DNA from: Metabacillus litoralis
GTDB taxonomy: Bacteria; Bacillota; Bacilli; Bacillales; Bacillaceae
Length of the DNA stretch: 64,000 nt
Direction: 5' to 3'
Assembly: GCF_007994985.1 (NCBI RefSeq)
Contig: NZ_VOQF01000003.1
Location: forward strand, 124,001-188,000
Shown: one piece after another, positions 18,674 to 28,367 of the stretch
Numbering within the stretch: the first letter of the stretch is position 1
How the letters are laid out: every line of letters starts with the position of its first letter
The notes under the pieces: model-generated
Seen by the model: the letters and a program-made list of their open reading frames with translations, nothing else
Told to the model about the DNA's origin: nothing
The model's database searches: none
Made by a program: the position numbers and the translations under genes

Positions 18674-19849
18674 TTATATTATTTCAAGCTCTTTTCCTGC
18701 TTTTTCAAAGATATTCAATGCTTCTTGAAGTTCTTGTTTTGTATGCTCAGCAGTAACAATTGTTCTAACACGTGCTTGCCCCTTTGCAACAGTTGGAAAG
18801 GCGATTCCTTGTGCAAAAACACCATATTCAAGTAATTTATCAGAAAATTCATGTGACAAAGCCTCATCTCCAACCATAACCGGAGTAATGGGTGTATCAC
18901 TTTTTCCGATATCAAAGCCTAATTTTTTTAGCCCGTCTTTAAAAAACCTTGTGTTATCCCAAAGTTTTTCAATTAATTCTGGTTCTTCCAATAATACGTC
19001 TATCGCCTCAATACAAGCTGCGGTAACTGCAGGTGGATGTGATGTACTGAATAAAAATGGTCTACCTTTATGAATTAAGTACTCAACGAGAGTCTTGGTG
19101 CTTGCTACATAACCCCCTAATACACCAACTGCTTTACTTAAAGTACCCACTTGAATATGAACACGTCCATCTAGACCGAAATGATTAACAGTTCCACGAC
19201 CATTTTCACCTAATACACCAGACGCGTGTGCATCATCTACCATAACTATAGCATCATATTTCTCAGCTAAATTAACAATTTCAGGAAGAGGTGCAACATT
19301 ACCATCCATCGAGAAAACACCATCAGTTACAATTACTCTTACTCTAAAATCCATTGACTCCTTTAAAGCTGTTTCAAGATCAGTCATGTCTATATGCTTA
19401 TAAACTTTTCTTGCTGCCTTCGTTAAACGAATGCCATCAATAATAGAGGCGTGATTTAATGAATCTGAAATAACAACATCATCTTTTGTTAATATTGAAG
19501 AAAGCACACCCTGATTCGTCGTAAAACCTGATTGAAAAACCAAGGCTGATTCAGTATGTTTGAAGGTTGCTAATTTTTCTTCTAACTCTTGATGCATAGT
19601 TAATGTACCTGCAATTGTTCGGACAGAACCAGTACCTGCTCCATATGTTTCTACTGCTTCTAGTGCTGCTTTACGTAAACGTGGGTGACTCGTTAAACCT
19701 AAGTAATTATTTGAGGAAAGTTGTATGACTTCTTTACCTTTTATAACAACCTTTGCACCTTGATCACTTTCTAAAGGAACTAAGCTTCTGAAAGTTCCTT
19801 CTTTTTTCATATCATCTAGTTCAGATTGTAAATATTCAAAGCCTTTCAT
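18674..19849 (-). CDS. kbl: Glycine C-acetyltransferase (2-amino-3-ketobutyrate CoA ligase)
   Basis: Kbl splits 2-amino-3-ketobutyrate with CoA into glycine and acetyl-CoA, the second step of threonine degradation. The 391-residue sequence is a class II PLP aminotransferase-fold enzyme: SSNNYLGLT near residue 43, [11 protein letters not shown], and the PLP lysine in [12 protein letters not shown]. It lies 23 bases after tdh, so the product of Tdh is passed to the neighbour enzyme. A related family, 8-amino-7-oxononanoate synthase (BioF), is similar, but the neighbouring tdh settles the call. Confidence 0.95.
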   Translation of the reverse strand: MKGFEYLQSELDDMKKEGTFRSLVPLESDQGAKVVIKGKEVIQLSSNNYLGLTSHPRLRKAALEAVETYGAGTGSVRTIAGTLTMHQELEEKLATFKHTESALVFQSGFTTNQGVLSSILTKDDVVISDSLNHASIIDGIRLTKAARKVYKHIDMTDLETALKESMDFRVRVIVTDGVFSMDGNVAPLPEIVNLAEKYDAIVMVDDAHASGVLGENGRGTVNHFGLDGRVHIQVGTLSKAVGVLGGYVASTKTLVEYLIHKGRPFLFSTSHPPAVTAACIEAIDVLLEEPELIEKLWDNTRFFKDGLKKLGFDIGKSDTPITPVMVGDEALSHEFSDKLLEYGVFAQGIAFPTVAKGQARVRTIVTAEHTKQELQEALNIFEKAGKELEII

Positions 19850-19872
19850 GTTTATCTCCTCCTATTTTCTTT

Positions 19873-20913
19873 TTATGGATGTAATACAACTTTGCCACAA
19901 TTACCTTCTATCATAAGATCAAAACCTTTTTCAAACTCTTCTAAAGAAAAGTGATGAGTGATCATTGGTTTTACATCCACTTGACCTGATTGAATTAAAC
20001 TCGAAACCTGTTGCCAAGTTTCAAACATTTTTCTACCTGTTATACCTTTTACCGTAATTCCCTTGAAAACGATATCATTTGTCACATCAAATTCAATTGG
20101 TCGAACCGGTAAGCTTAAGATCGAAACTCTCCCACCATTTGTGACCATTTTAAAACCTTGATTCATGGCTATTGGATGACCTGACATTTCACACACAACA
20201 TCCACACCGTTTCCTGCTGTCAGTTTTTGTACAACATGAAGTGGATCATCAATTTTGGAATTAACAATAGTAGTTGCTCCCATCATTTTTGCTAATGTAA
20301 GTCGATAGTCATTTAGATCAAAAGCTATCACTTGTGCTGCACCTGCTGCCTTAGCAACACCCACAGCCATAATGCCAATAGGTCCACAACCAATAATTGC
20401 TACTGTTTTCCCCACAACATCTCCTGAAAGAACAGTATGAACCGCATTACCCATAGGTTCTTGAATTGCCGCAACATCAAAAGGCATTCCTTTTGGATTT
20501 ACCCAAATATTACCTGAAGGGATTGCAACATACTCAGCAAAACATCCTTGTGTGTCCACACCAATAATTTTTGTGTTTTTACATATATGTGCCTTACCCG
20601 TTAGACATTGTGAACATTTTCCGCAAACTAAATGTGTTTCAGCTGAAACTGAATCACCAATTGAAATATTGGTTACTTTAGAGCCTATTTCTACTACTTC
20701 TCCTGAAAATTCATGACCAAAAACATATGGTGGATTTACCCGACTTTCAGACCATTCATCCCATTTATAGATATGAACATCAGTTCCACATATTGAAGTG
20801 GCCTTTACCTTAATTAACACTTCATCATCGGCTATTCTTGGAATATCAACCATCTGCACTTTTGCTCCATAACCGCGATGATGTTTTACAACCGCTTTCA
20901 TTTTTCCACTCAA
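19873..20913 (-). CDS. tdh: L-threonine 3-dehydrogenase
   Basis: Oxidises L-threonine to 2-amino-3-ketobutyrate with NAD+. A zinc medium-chain dehydrogenase of 346 residues: catalytic zinc in SICGTDVHIY and GHEFSG, structural-zinc cysteines in CGKCSQCLTGKAHIC, Rossmann motif IGCGPIG, and the Tdh-specific KGITGRKMFETW. The start is a TTG at 20913, 8 bases after AAGGGG, giving (M)SGKMKAV as in B. subtilis MQSGKMKA; a GTG at 20922 overlaps the ribosome binding site. First gene of tdh-kbl. Its position next to the 2-oxoacid oxidoreductase genes groups amino-acid and 2-oxoacid breakdown together. Confidence 0.95.
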   Translation of the reverse strand: MSGKMKAVVKHHRGYGAKVQMVDIPRIADDEVLIKVKATSICGTDVHIYKWDEWSESRVNPPYVFGHEFSGEVVEIGSKVTNISIGDSVSAETHLVCGKCSQCLTGKAHICKNTKIIGVDTQGCFAEYVAIPSGNIWVNPKGMPFDVAAIQEPMGNAVHTVLSGDVVGKTVAIIGCGPIGIMAVGVAKAAGAAQVIAFDLNDYRLTLAKMMGATTIVNSKIDDPLHVVQKLTAGNGVDVVCEMSGHPIAMNQGFKMVTNGGRVSILSLPVRPIEFDVTNDIVFKGITVKGITGRKMFETWQQVSSLIQSGQVDVKPMITHHFSLEEFEKGFDLMIEGNCGKVVLHP

Positions 20914-21280
20914 GAAAAACACCCCTTAAAGTTAAAACCTTCTTATATCTATATTTTAACATCAATATTAACTTTGTAAATATATGTGTGTTTTACCAGT
21001 GGACAAATGGTTATATATGAAATAAAATTTTATATTTTATATTTACATCTTAAATACTGAAACAAACAATCGCAAAGCACATGAGTTTACATAATATTAT
21101 TATGTTTCTTATAAAGTCTTTTCTGAAAAATTGTTGTTAATAGACATAATTATTTGTTAGAACTAAGATTTTCTCACATAAAAGGTACATTTCTTATAAG
21201 AAAAGACACCTCTAGACTTTATCCAGCGTAGTTTCCATAAGATTTCCAAATGAATACAGATTGCGATAATAGCTTAATAA
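20914..21280. other. tdh upstream region, non-coding
   Basis: About 370 A+T-rich bases between tdh and the korB terminator. It contains the perfect palindrome ACATAATA-T-TATTATGT (21084-21100 or close), whose core also occurs near 843. I see no clear promoter, riboswitch or gene. Confidence 0.4.
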
Positions 21281-21312
21281 AAAAAGATTGATGATTAATC
21301 ATCAATCTTTTT
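21281..21312 (-). terminator. Terminator of the korAB operon
   Basis: A 32-base perfect palindrome, AAAAAGATTGATGATT and its complement, ending in T5 on either strand and lying just beyond the korB stop. Confidence 0.9.
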
Positions 21313-21317
21313 AAACA

Positions 21318-22187
21318 TTACATAAATTCTGCTACTAACTTATTAAACACTTCTTCATCAATCTCTAAATCAGCTTGTGATAGTGGCTGATCACTGTAAC
21401 CAGTTAAAAGTTCTTGATAAGATTTTTGCTCAGTGTTTTGATAGATAAGTCCTGTTACTAATCCTTTATGCTTCATAAGTGTTTGCATTGCAGTTTCTTT
21501 ACTATGTGGATCATAGCCTTCCACATCTGCTAGTTTAGTTAAATTTTCTTTAAACCAATCATAAGTGTTTACTTTGTTGTAGGTAACACAAGGACTAAAC
21601 ACATTGATCAGTGAAAATCCTTTATGATTAATTCCTGCTTCAATTAAGGCTGTTAAATCTTTCAAATCAGTTGAAAAGCTTTGAGCAACAAATGTTGCAC
21701 CAGCTGTTAATGCCATTTCCATAACAGATAGAGCCGACTCAATTGAACCTTCTGGAGTACTCTTCGTTACAAAACCAGCATCACTACGAGGAGATGTTTG
21801 TCCTTTAGTTAATCCGTAAATTTGGTTATCCATAACAATATACGTAATATCTATGTTACGTCGGATAGCATGAATTGTATGACCCATTCCGATTGCAAAG
21901 CCGTCACCATCACCACCTGATGCAATAACAGTTAAATCTTTATTGGCCATTTTTACACCTTGAGCTATTGGTAATGATCGACCATGAATTCCATGGAAGC
22001 CATAAGAGTTAATGTAACCGGAAATACGACCTGAACAGCCAATTCCAGATACAACAGCTAACTCCTCTGGTGTTAAGCCTACATTTGCAGAAGCTCGCTG
22101 TATCGCAGCTTGAACTGAAAAATCCCCACAGCCAGGACACCAGTTTGGTTTTACATTATTTCGAAAATCTTTAAAAGTTGTCGCCAT
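21318..22187 (-). CDS. korB: 2-oxoacid:ferredoxin oxidoreductase, beta subunit
   Basis: The thiamine-diphosphate subunit of an enzyme that decarboxylates 2-oxoacids, probably 2-oxoglutarate, to acyl-CoA and passes electrons to ferredoxin. It begins NVKPNWCPGCGDFSV, then GIGCSGRI and the TPP/Mg motif ASGGDGDGFAIGMGH. At 289 residues it is the short beta type. The start at 22187 follows AAGGAG by 10 bases and gives MATTFKDF. It begins one base after the alpha subunit stop, so the subunits are translationally linked. Substrate preference cannot be read from sequence; 2-oxoglutarate is the usual call for this pair in Bacilli. Confidence 0.9.
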   Translation of the reverse strand: MATTFKDFRNNVKPNWCPGCGDFSVQAAIQRASANVGLTPEELAVVSGIGCSGRISGYINSYGFHGIHGRSLPIAQGVKMANKDLTVIASGGDGDGFAIGMGHTIHAIRRNIDITYIVMDNQIYGLTKGQTSPRSDAGFVTKSTPEGSIESALSVMEMALTAGATFVAQSFSTDLKDLTALIEAGINHKGFSLINVFSPCVTYNKVNTYDWFKENLTKLADVEGYDPHSKETAMQTLMKHKGLVTGLIYQNTEQKSYQELLTGYSDQPLSQADLEIDEEVFNKLVAEFM

Positions 22188-22188
22188 T

Positions 22189-23925
22189 TTATAACAACTC
22201 CTTACTTCTCGTATGAATTTCATGAGGAAGGAATGGATTACCGTCATATTTTAGTAATGATGAAATTTTCTTTGCATTCCCAACATTCATTTTTAATAAA
22301 CTTGCTAATTGACCAGTAGCGTTATTTTCAACAACAATAACTTTTTTAGCAGCTTCTACTAAGGGCTCCAATTCTTGAGTTGGAAAAGGATGGATTAAAC
22401 GTATTTGTGCATGGTTTACCTTAATCCCATCCTCTTCTAAACGAGTAATTGCTTCCTCTATTGTACCTCTAGTTGAGATATACCCAACAAGTAAAACGTC
22501 CGGATTTTCATGTTGGAGATTTTTATAAACAGGATTTTTAAACGATAGACCATCTAGTTTTCTAAGTCGCTTATCCATTTGTGCTACACGGTTGCTGGCT
22601 GATTCTGATGGCTTACCAGTTTCTTCATGCTCAACACCCGTTACATGGTGAATACCGTTTTTCATTCCTGGAATAACACGTGGTGAAACACCATCTTCTG
22701 TTACTTCAAAACGCTTGAAGTATGCTTTATTTTCTGATTCAGGTAAATCTTCCGTTAATAGCTTTCCGCGACGTATATTTATTTCACTATAATCTAATGG
22801 CTCCACAGTTTGTTTTCCTAAAGATAATTGAAGATCAGTTAAAAGAATAACAGGCACTTGATATTCCTCAGCTATATTAAATGCTTCTATTGTGTCATAA
22901 AATGCCTCTTGAACTGTACTTGGAGCCATTACAACTTTAGGAATTTCACCATGTGTGCCATATATCATTGCCATTAAATCCGATTGCTCCTGCTTTGTCG
23001 GTAATCCTGTACTTGGACCACCTCGTTGAGTATCAATAATAACAAGTGGTTGTTCTGTCATTCCTGAGAGTCCAATAGCTTCCATCATTAGTGATAATCC
23101 AGGACCAGCAGATGCTGTAAATGTACGTGCACCAGCATAATTAGCACCGATTGCCATTGTACATGCGGCAATTTCATCCTCTGTTTGAATAACAGCTCCA
23201 CCGAATTTTGGCAATTTTTCTATTAAGTATTCCATGATTTCAGAAGCAGGTGTTATAGGATAAGCTGCCATAAAGCGAGATCCACCAGCAATTGCACCTA
23301 AAGCTATTGCATCGTTACCAATCATAAACATCCGCTTATGACCATCTGCTTTTTCAAGAAACATATCTTGTCGGTTAAAACCGAGCTCATCTTTTAAATA
23401 CGCGGCACCCTTTGAAATTGCTTCCATGTTTTTTTCAACAATCTTTTCACCTTTTTTACCATATGTATCATTTACAACTTCATGATACTGATTAGGTTCA
23501 ATATCTAAAATCGCACTTGTTGCACCAATTGCAACCATATTTTTCATCAATGAAGTGCCTAATTCTGTAGCAATTTCAGTAAAAGGAACAGAATATAATG
23601 TTACATTGTCACTTTCTGGAATACTCGGCTTAAATTTAGCATCCGCAAGGACAATTCCCCCATCTCTTAGCTCATGAAAATTCACATCAATTGTTTCTTG
23701 ATCAAAAGCTACTAATATATCAAGATCATCAGAAATAGATCGTACCTGTTTTGTACTCACACGAATTTTGTTATTTGTATGTCCACCCTTAATACGAGAA
23801 GAAAAGTGGCGATATCCGTATAAAAAATAACCTAGTCGGTTTAATGCAATAGAGAAAACTTCACCAGTACTTTCAATACCTTCTCCTTGCTGTCCTCCAA
23901 CTTTCCAAGAAAGTTGACTTATCAT
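22189..23925 (-). CDS. korA: 2-oxoacid:ferredoxin oxidoreductase, fused gamma-alpha subunit
   Basis: A 578-residue chain with the gamma domain first (residues 1-185; GGQQGEGIESTGEV and the GGHT loop), then the alpha pyrimidine-binding domain (MIGNDAIALGAIAGGSRFMAAYPITPASEI, TASAGPGLSLM) and a C-terminal domain II (VLLVGYISTRGTIEEA) that contacts CoA. The gamma-alpha fusion with a separate beta subunit is the layout of KorAB-type enzymes. No ferredoxin domain is present, so a free ferredoxin must accept electrons. The start follows GAGGGGTG. Upstream lies the dipeptidase gene on the same strand with a 189-base gap, so the two may or may not be co-transcribed. Confidence 0.92.
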   Translation of the reverse strand: MISQLSWKVGGQQGEGIESTGEVFSIALNRLGYFLYGYRHFSSRIKGGHTNNKIRVSTKQVRSISDDLDILVAFDQETIDVNFHELRDGGIVLADAKFKPSIPESDNVTLYSVPFTEIATELGTSLMKNMVAIGATSAILDIEPNQYHEVVNDTYGKKGEKIVEKNMEAISKGAAYLKDELGFNRQDMFLEKADGHKRMFMIGNDAIALGAIAGGSRFMAAYPITPASEIMEYLIEKLPKFGGAVIQTEDEIAACTMAIGANYAGARTFTASAGPGLSLMMEAIGLSGMTEQPLVIIDTQRGGPSTGLPTKQEQSDLMAMIYGTHGEIPKVVMAPSTVQEAFYDTIEAFNIAEEYQVPVILLTDLQLSLGKQTVEPLDYSEINIRRGKLLTEDLPESENKAYFKRFEVTEDGVSPRVIPGMKNGIHHVTGVEHEETGKPSESASNRVAQMDKRLRKLDGLSFKNPVYKNLQHENPDVLLVGYISTRGTIEEAITRLEEDGIKVNHAQIRLIHPFPTQELEPLVEAAKKVIVVENNATGQLASLLKMNVGNAKKISSLLKYDGNPFLPHEIHTRSKELL

Positions 23926-24114
23926 GTATTTACACCCCTCTATAAAGCAATGTTGAAATTTTTATATATAACTATCAGTTTATCAATAATCTTGTCGAAT
24001 TTCATTATTATATCATCTGAAATTTCTTCAGACTACACTAAACGTATCAATTGTAGACTTTCCAACAAAAAAATACAAGAGTTTCACTTTAATATAGTAA
24101 AATCTTTGGCTATA

Positions 24115-25038
24115 TCAGAAATTGATATGTTCAAGAAAATTTCGATACATAAATTTATGTACAAGTTCTTCGTTGTAATATTTTTGAAGTTCGTTAATCA
24201 ATGTTTCATAACATGCATAATTATGTAAACCTTCTATTGTAACATCGATCCCATCAAAATCCGATCCAAATCCAAGCTGATTTTCACCTCCTAATCCACA
24301 AATATAATCCACATGTTTTATGACATCTGAAATTGTTGGATTATTTTTACTCGTTGTAAAAAATGGAACAAACGTCACACCTATCATGCCTTTATTTTTT
24401 AAAAGAGCGACAATTTGCTCGTCTCGTAGGTTTCTCACATGAGGACAAATCGAATAAGCATTTGAATGGGATGCAATCGGGTACTTCGCTATTTCTAGTG
24501 CTTCCCAAAAGCTTCTTTCACTAGCATGTGAAACATCTGTCCATAGCTGCTTTTCATTTAAATACTCAATAACACTTCGCCCAAAGTTTGTTAAACCACC
24601 ATTTCTTTTTTCATGTGCTCCATCAGCTACCAGATTAGCAAAATTCCATGTTAAACCAACAGATCTGACTCCCAATTGGTACAATATTTGCAGATTCTTT
24701 AACTGATCTCCTATCGCATCACATCCTTCTAACGTTAAAACTGCTCCAATTTCTTGATTAGTTATTTGATCAATATCTGATTTTGTTTTTATTAGTTTTA
24801 TTTCTGGATAATTCTTAACGATCTTTTCATAGAAGATCGTAATTTGTTGTAAAGCAATGTCCATTCTATTGATAAACGGAACATCTTCAGGAATAAAGAT
24901 GGCAAAACACTGGATATTATTGTTCATTTTTTTTAGTTTTGAGATTGAAACCTGGAGTCTCTCATCTTGGTATACGTCTATATCAGGTTCTCTCCATAGC
25001 TTATATAATAAATCACAATGAGCATCAAATATTTTCAT
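24115..25038 (-). CDS. Membrane dipeptidase family (renal dipeptidase, peptidase M19)
   Basis: A zinc peptidase of the amidohydrolase fold, 307 residues. Metal ligands are visible in order: HCD at residues 7-9 (FDAHCDLLYKLW), the bridging glutamate in AVLTLEGCDAIG, the histidines in LWTDVSHASERSF and PIASHSNAYSI, and the aspartate in FGSDFDGID. Family members cleave dipeptides, including those with a D-residue at the C-terminal side. No signal peptide is present, so it is cytoplasmic despite the family name. It is located between spoVS and korA, as in other Bacilli, but its cellular role there is not known. Confidence 0.9.
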   Translation of the reverse strand: MKIFDAHCDLLYKLWREPDIDVYQDERLQVSISKLKKMNNNIQCFAIFIPEDVPFINRMDIALQQITIFYEKIVKNYPEIKLIKTKSDIDQITNQEIGAVLTLEGCDAIGDQLKNLQILYQLGVRSVGLTWNFANLVADGAHEKRNGGLTNFGRSVIEYLNEKQLWTDVSHASERSFWEALEIAKYPIASHSNAYSICPHVRNLRDEQIVALLKNKGMIGVTFVPFFTTSKNNPTISDVIKHVDYICGLGGENQLGFGSDFDGIDVTIEGLHNYACYETLINELQKYYNEELVHKFMYRNFLEHINF

Positions 25039-25172
25039 TACTCAAGTCTCCTTTCCATAGTGCAACCTTATCATCTTATTTTAGATATTTCGAGAGTCGA
25101 TAAGTGAGTCTTATTGTTCGATAATCAGGTTAATAACCTTCTGTGTTAAGAACCTATAGAACATGACAAAAC

Positions 25173-25200
25173 AGGGCTTGACTCTATTGAGTCAAGCCCT
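25173..25200 (-). terminator. Terminator of spoVS
   Basis: AGGGCTTGACTC pairs perfectly with GAGTCAAGCCCT (12 bp, TATT loop), followed on the minus strand by GTTTTGTC. Confidence 0.88.
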
Positions 25201-25239
25201 TGTATTATTAACATCACATATATAAAGAATCTAACGCTT

Positions 25240-25500
25240 TCAACGCGGCTCCACAATTAACTTAATAGCTGTTCTTTCTTCGCCATCTATTAAAATATCT
25301 GTAAAAGCAGGTATACAAATTAAGTCTACACCACTTGGTGCTACAAATCCTCTAGCAATTGCTACAGCCTTTACAGCTTGATTTAATGCACCAGCACCAA
25401 TTGCTTGTATTTCTGCTCCACCACGTTCTCTTAATACCCCTGCTAATGCACCAGCTACAGAATTAGGATTTGATTTTGCTGAAACCTTTAATATTTCCAT
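25240..25500 (-). CDS. spoVS: Stage V sporulation protein S
   Basis: SpoVS is an 86-residue Alba-fold protein, highly conserved in spore formers, which affects septation and spore coat assembly. The sequence MEILKVSAKSNPNSVAGALAG...AVKAVAIARGFVAPSG is nearly invariant in the family. The start is the ATG at 25500, behind a strong AGGGGGAA; an in-frame start eight codons upstream lies on the wrong side of that site. A close sigma-H promoter match lies about 130 bases upstream, in agreement with the known sigma-H control in B. subtilis. Confidence 0.97.
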   Translation of the reverse strand: MEILKVSAKSNPNSVAGALAGVLRERGGAEIQAIGAGALNQAVKAVAIARGFVAPSGVDLICIPAFTDILIDGEERTAIKLIVEPR

Positions 25501-25837
25501 TTCTAGTTCCCCCTTAGTTTTCAATGAATCCTTGAGTGTTCATTAGAACAATCATTGGCATATCTTGTTTAAAGGCTCCCCTTACTTACCTTTAAAACAG
25601 TATTAGTTAATCATCCAATGATACTATATTCACTAGAGTTGGAAAATATTCCTGCTTGTTCGTACATTAATTCGAAATCTTCGAATAGAAGGAGGAAATG
25701 CCTATAACAAAAATCAACAGTACATCCAAGAACTAAAAAGGATTTAGTACTACAGCTGTATATCTAAGATCCAGACATTTAGTTTACAACTTAAGTTAAG
25801 CGTGAAACATGTGTTTATTGATGAAGAGCTCTTTTAC
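25501..25837. other. spoVS leader and upstream region
   Basis: A 337-base gap with the sigma-H promoter at 25628-25655 and an untranslated leader of about 120 bases. No other gene or terminator for ymdB is evident. Confidence 0.5.
25628..25655 (-). promoter_or_regulatory. Sigma-H promoter of spoVS
   Basis: On the minus strand GCAGGAATA (25647-25655) and AGTGAAT (25628-25634) match the sigma-H consensus RnAGGAWWW and RnnGAAT, with the expected 12-base spacing. Confidence 0.75.
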
Positions 25838-26632
25838 TTATTCAAAAAACATATGATCATCATTAATTAGGATACGCTCAATTTTACTGGCTTTTCCAGT
25901 TTTATCTTCTATATCAATAATAACTCCACTTAATTGTTTACGACCTTCAGCGACATCGTGGCGCACAGGTAAACTTGTTAGAAAACGTTTTAAGATCATA
26001 TCTTTATCCACACCCAATATTCCATCATAAGGACCTGTCATACCTACATCTGTTATATAAGCTGTACCTTTATCTAATATTCTATTGTCAGAGGTTTGAA
26101 CATGTGTATGTGTACCTACTACAGCAGAAACTCGACCATTCAAATACCAGCCCATTGCTTGTTTTTCACTAGTTGCCTCTGCATGAAAATCAACAAAGAT
26201 AATGGATGTTCGCTTCTGAGCTTCTTCTATCAATTCATCAGCTTTTCTAAATGGACAATCTGATGGTGGTAAAAACGCTCGACCTTGTAAATTTATAACA
26301 GCAATTTCTTTTCCCCCAACCGTAACAAAGACCATCCCTTTACCAGGGTTATCAACTGGAAAATTTGCTGGTCTGATCATTTTCGTTGCTTTATCTATAA
26401 ACTCAAAGATTTCACGATTATCCCAAGTATGATTCCCCATCGTCACTACATGTGCACCATTCTCGATAAATTGCTGGTACATTTTCTCAGTAATCCCTCG
26501 ACCGTGTGCTGCATTTTCTCCGTTGATTATTACAGCTTGCGGACGAAATTTAGTTTTTAATTTAGGTAAATACTCTTTAATCATTTCACGACCTGGTGAT
26601 CCAAAAACATCACCAATAAACAATAACTTCAT
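25838..26632 (-). CDS. ymdB: YmdB metallophosphoesterase (2',3'-cyclic nucleotide phosphodiesterase)
   Basis: A calcineurin-like phosphoesterase, 264 residues, that in B. subtilis hydrolyses 2',3'-cyclic nucleotides and influences the choice between motility and biofilm. Metal ligands are clear: LFIGDVFGSPGR, INGENAAHGRG, TMGNHTWDN and GTHTHVQTSD. It follows rny in the same direction. Here a strong hairpin (26775-26806) separates the two, so co-transcription would need read-through. Confidence 0.94.
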   Translation of the reverse strand: MKLLFIGDVFGSPGREMIKEYLPKLKTKFRPQAVIINGENAAHGRGITEKMYQQFIENGAHVVTMGNHTWDNREIFEFIDKATKMIRPANFPVDNPGKGMVFVTVGGKEIAVINLQGRAFLPPSDCPFRKADELIEEAQKRTSIIFVDFHAEATSEKQAMGWYLNGRVSAVVGTHTHVQTSDNRILDKGTAYITDVGMTGPYDGILGVDKDMILKRFLTSLPVRHDVAEGRKQLSGVIIDIEDKTGKASKIERILINDDHMFFE

Positions 26633-26774
26633 AATTGAAAGCCCTCTCTGTCATATTAATTTAAATTTCTTATAAGACTGCCTATATGTATAAATTGCTG
26701 TATTTCTTTATAAAGTTTCAATTATTTCTTAACCTATTTATGTTCCTACTTAGTGTTACACAAAAAACTCAAAA

Positions 26775-26806
26775 AATAAAGCGGTGCATCTCTGCACCAC
26801 TTTATT
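26775..26806 (-). terminator. Terminator of rny
   Basis: AATAAAGCGGTGCA pairs with TGCACCACTTTATT (one mismatch), loop TCTC; it overlaps the rny stop and is followed by T-rich sequence on the minus strand. Confidence 0.8.
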
Positions 26807-28367
26807 ATTTTGCATATTCAACTGCCCTTGTTTCACGAATTACCGTTACTTTAATATGACCAGGATAGTCTAATTCTTCTTCAATTCGTTTTCGTATATC
26901 TCTCGCTAAGCGATGTGCTTGTAAATCATCAATACTATCAGGTTTAACCATGATACGAACTTCACGTCCAGCCTGAATTGCAAATGACTTTTCAACACCC
27001 TCATAAGATTCAGAGATTTCCTCAAGCTTTTCAAGACGACGAATGTAGTTTTCAAGTGTTTCACTACGTGCGCCTGGTCTAGCAGCAGACAATGCATCAG
27101 CTGCTGCAACGATCACTGCTATAATTGACGTTGGCTCTGTATCACCATGATGAGATGCTATACTGTTGATAACAACAGGATGTTCTTTGTACTTTGTACC
27201 AAGTTCTACACCAATTTCAACATGACTTCCTTCAACTTCATGGTCAATTGCTTTACCGATGTCATGTAATAAACCCGCTCGTTTAGCTAACATCACATCT
27301 TCACCAAGTTCTGCAGCCATTAATCCAGATAAATAAGCTACCTCAGTTGAATGCTTTAATACATTTTGGCCATAGCTTGTACGGAATTTCAAACGACCAA
27401 GAATCTTAATTAAATCTGGATGCAAACCATGTACACCAACTTCAAAAGTTGTTTGCTCTCCAGTTTCTCGGATGTATTCGTCTACCTCTCGACGAGATTT
27501 TTCGACCATCTCTTCAATACGTGCAGGATGAATACGTCCATCTTGAACAAGCTTATCAAGAGCAATTCTTGCTGTTTCACGTCGAATAGGGTCAAAGCCT
27601 GATAAAATAACTGCCTCTGGTGTATCATCAATGATAAGATCAATACCCGTTAATGTTTCTAACGTTCGTATATTACGACCTTCACGTCCAATAATACGCC
27701 CCTTCATTTCATCATTTGGAAGGTTAACAACTGAAACTGTTGTTTCAGCTACATGATCTGCCGCACATCTTTGAATAGCAAGTGACAGGATTTCTTTCGC
27801 CTTTTTATCTGCCTCTTCTTTTGCACGATTTTCGCTATCTTTAATCATTATAGCGATATCATGTGTGAGTTCATTTTCTACCTTTTCAAGAATGATTGAC
27901 TTAGCTTCATCTCGAGTAAGGCTAGATACGCGTTCTAGCTCTGTTTGCTGTTTACGCACAATCTCGTCCACTTTGCTTTCCATCTCTTCAATATGCTGTT
28001 GTCTGTCATTAAGAGAATCTTCTTTTTTCTCTAGCATAACTTCACGTTTATCTAAAGACTCGTTCTTACGATCGAGATTCTCTTCTTTTTGTAATAAGCG
28101 ATTTTCTTGTTTTTGAAGTTCATTCCTTCTTTCACGAACTTCTTGTTCTGCTTCTGTTCGCAACTTATGGATTTCATCTTTAGCTTCAAGAAGCGCTTCC
28201 TTTTTCGTTGCCTCTGCATCACGTTTTGCTTCTTCAATTATCTGCTCAGCAGCATTATTAGCTCCAGCAATTTTCGCTTCTGCAATAGATTTACGAACAA
28301 AATAGCCAACAACTGCACCGACGATTAGGCCAAGCAAAATGGAGATGATTATTGATACTATGTCCAT
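26805..28367 (-). CDS. rny: Ribonuclease Y
   Basis: RNase Y is the membrane-anchored endoribonuclease that starts decay of most mRNAs in Bacillus. The 520-residue protein has one N-terminal membrane segment (about residues 5-24), a long charged coiled coil (30-190), a KH domain with [17 protein letters not shown], an HD domain with [14 protein letters not shown], and the conserved end [16 protein letters not shown]. Of two adjacent ATG codons I chose the second, 7 bases from GGAGG. RicA (ymcA) and RNase J2 (rnjB), its functional partners, are also in the window. The region upstream, where B. subtilis has pbpX, contains no gene. Confidence 0.97.
   Translation of the reverse strand: MDIVSIIISILLGLIVGAVVGYFVRKSIAEAKIAGANNAAEQIIEEAKRDAEATKKEALLEAKDEIHKLRTEAEQEVRERRNELQKQENRLLQKEENLDRKNESLDKREVMLEKKEDSLNDRQQHIEEMESKVDEIVRKQQTELERVSSLTRDEAKSIILEKVENELTHDIAIMIKDSENRAKEEADKKAKEILSLAIQRCAADHVAETTVSVVNLPNDEMKGRIIGREGRNIRTLETLTGIDLIIDDTPEAVILSGFDPIRRETARIALDKLVQDGRIHPARIEEMVEKSRREVDEYIRETGEQTTFEVGVHGLHPDLIKILGRLKFRTSYGQNVLKHSTEVAYLSGLMAAELGEDVMLAKRAGLLHDIGKAIDHEVEGSHVEIGVELGTKYKEHPVVINSIASHHGDTEPTSIIAVIVAAADALSAARPGARSETLENYIRRLEKLEEISESYEGVEKSFAIQAGREVRIMVKPDSIDDLQAHRLARDIRKRIEEELDYPGHIKVTVIRETRAVEYAK

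Noticed and set aside
25173-25200. GGGCTTGACTC/GAGTCAAGCCC as another member of the 32205-32298 palindrome family
   Set aside because: It is a simple 12-bp terminator stem; the similarity is limited to GACTC and is not enough.
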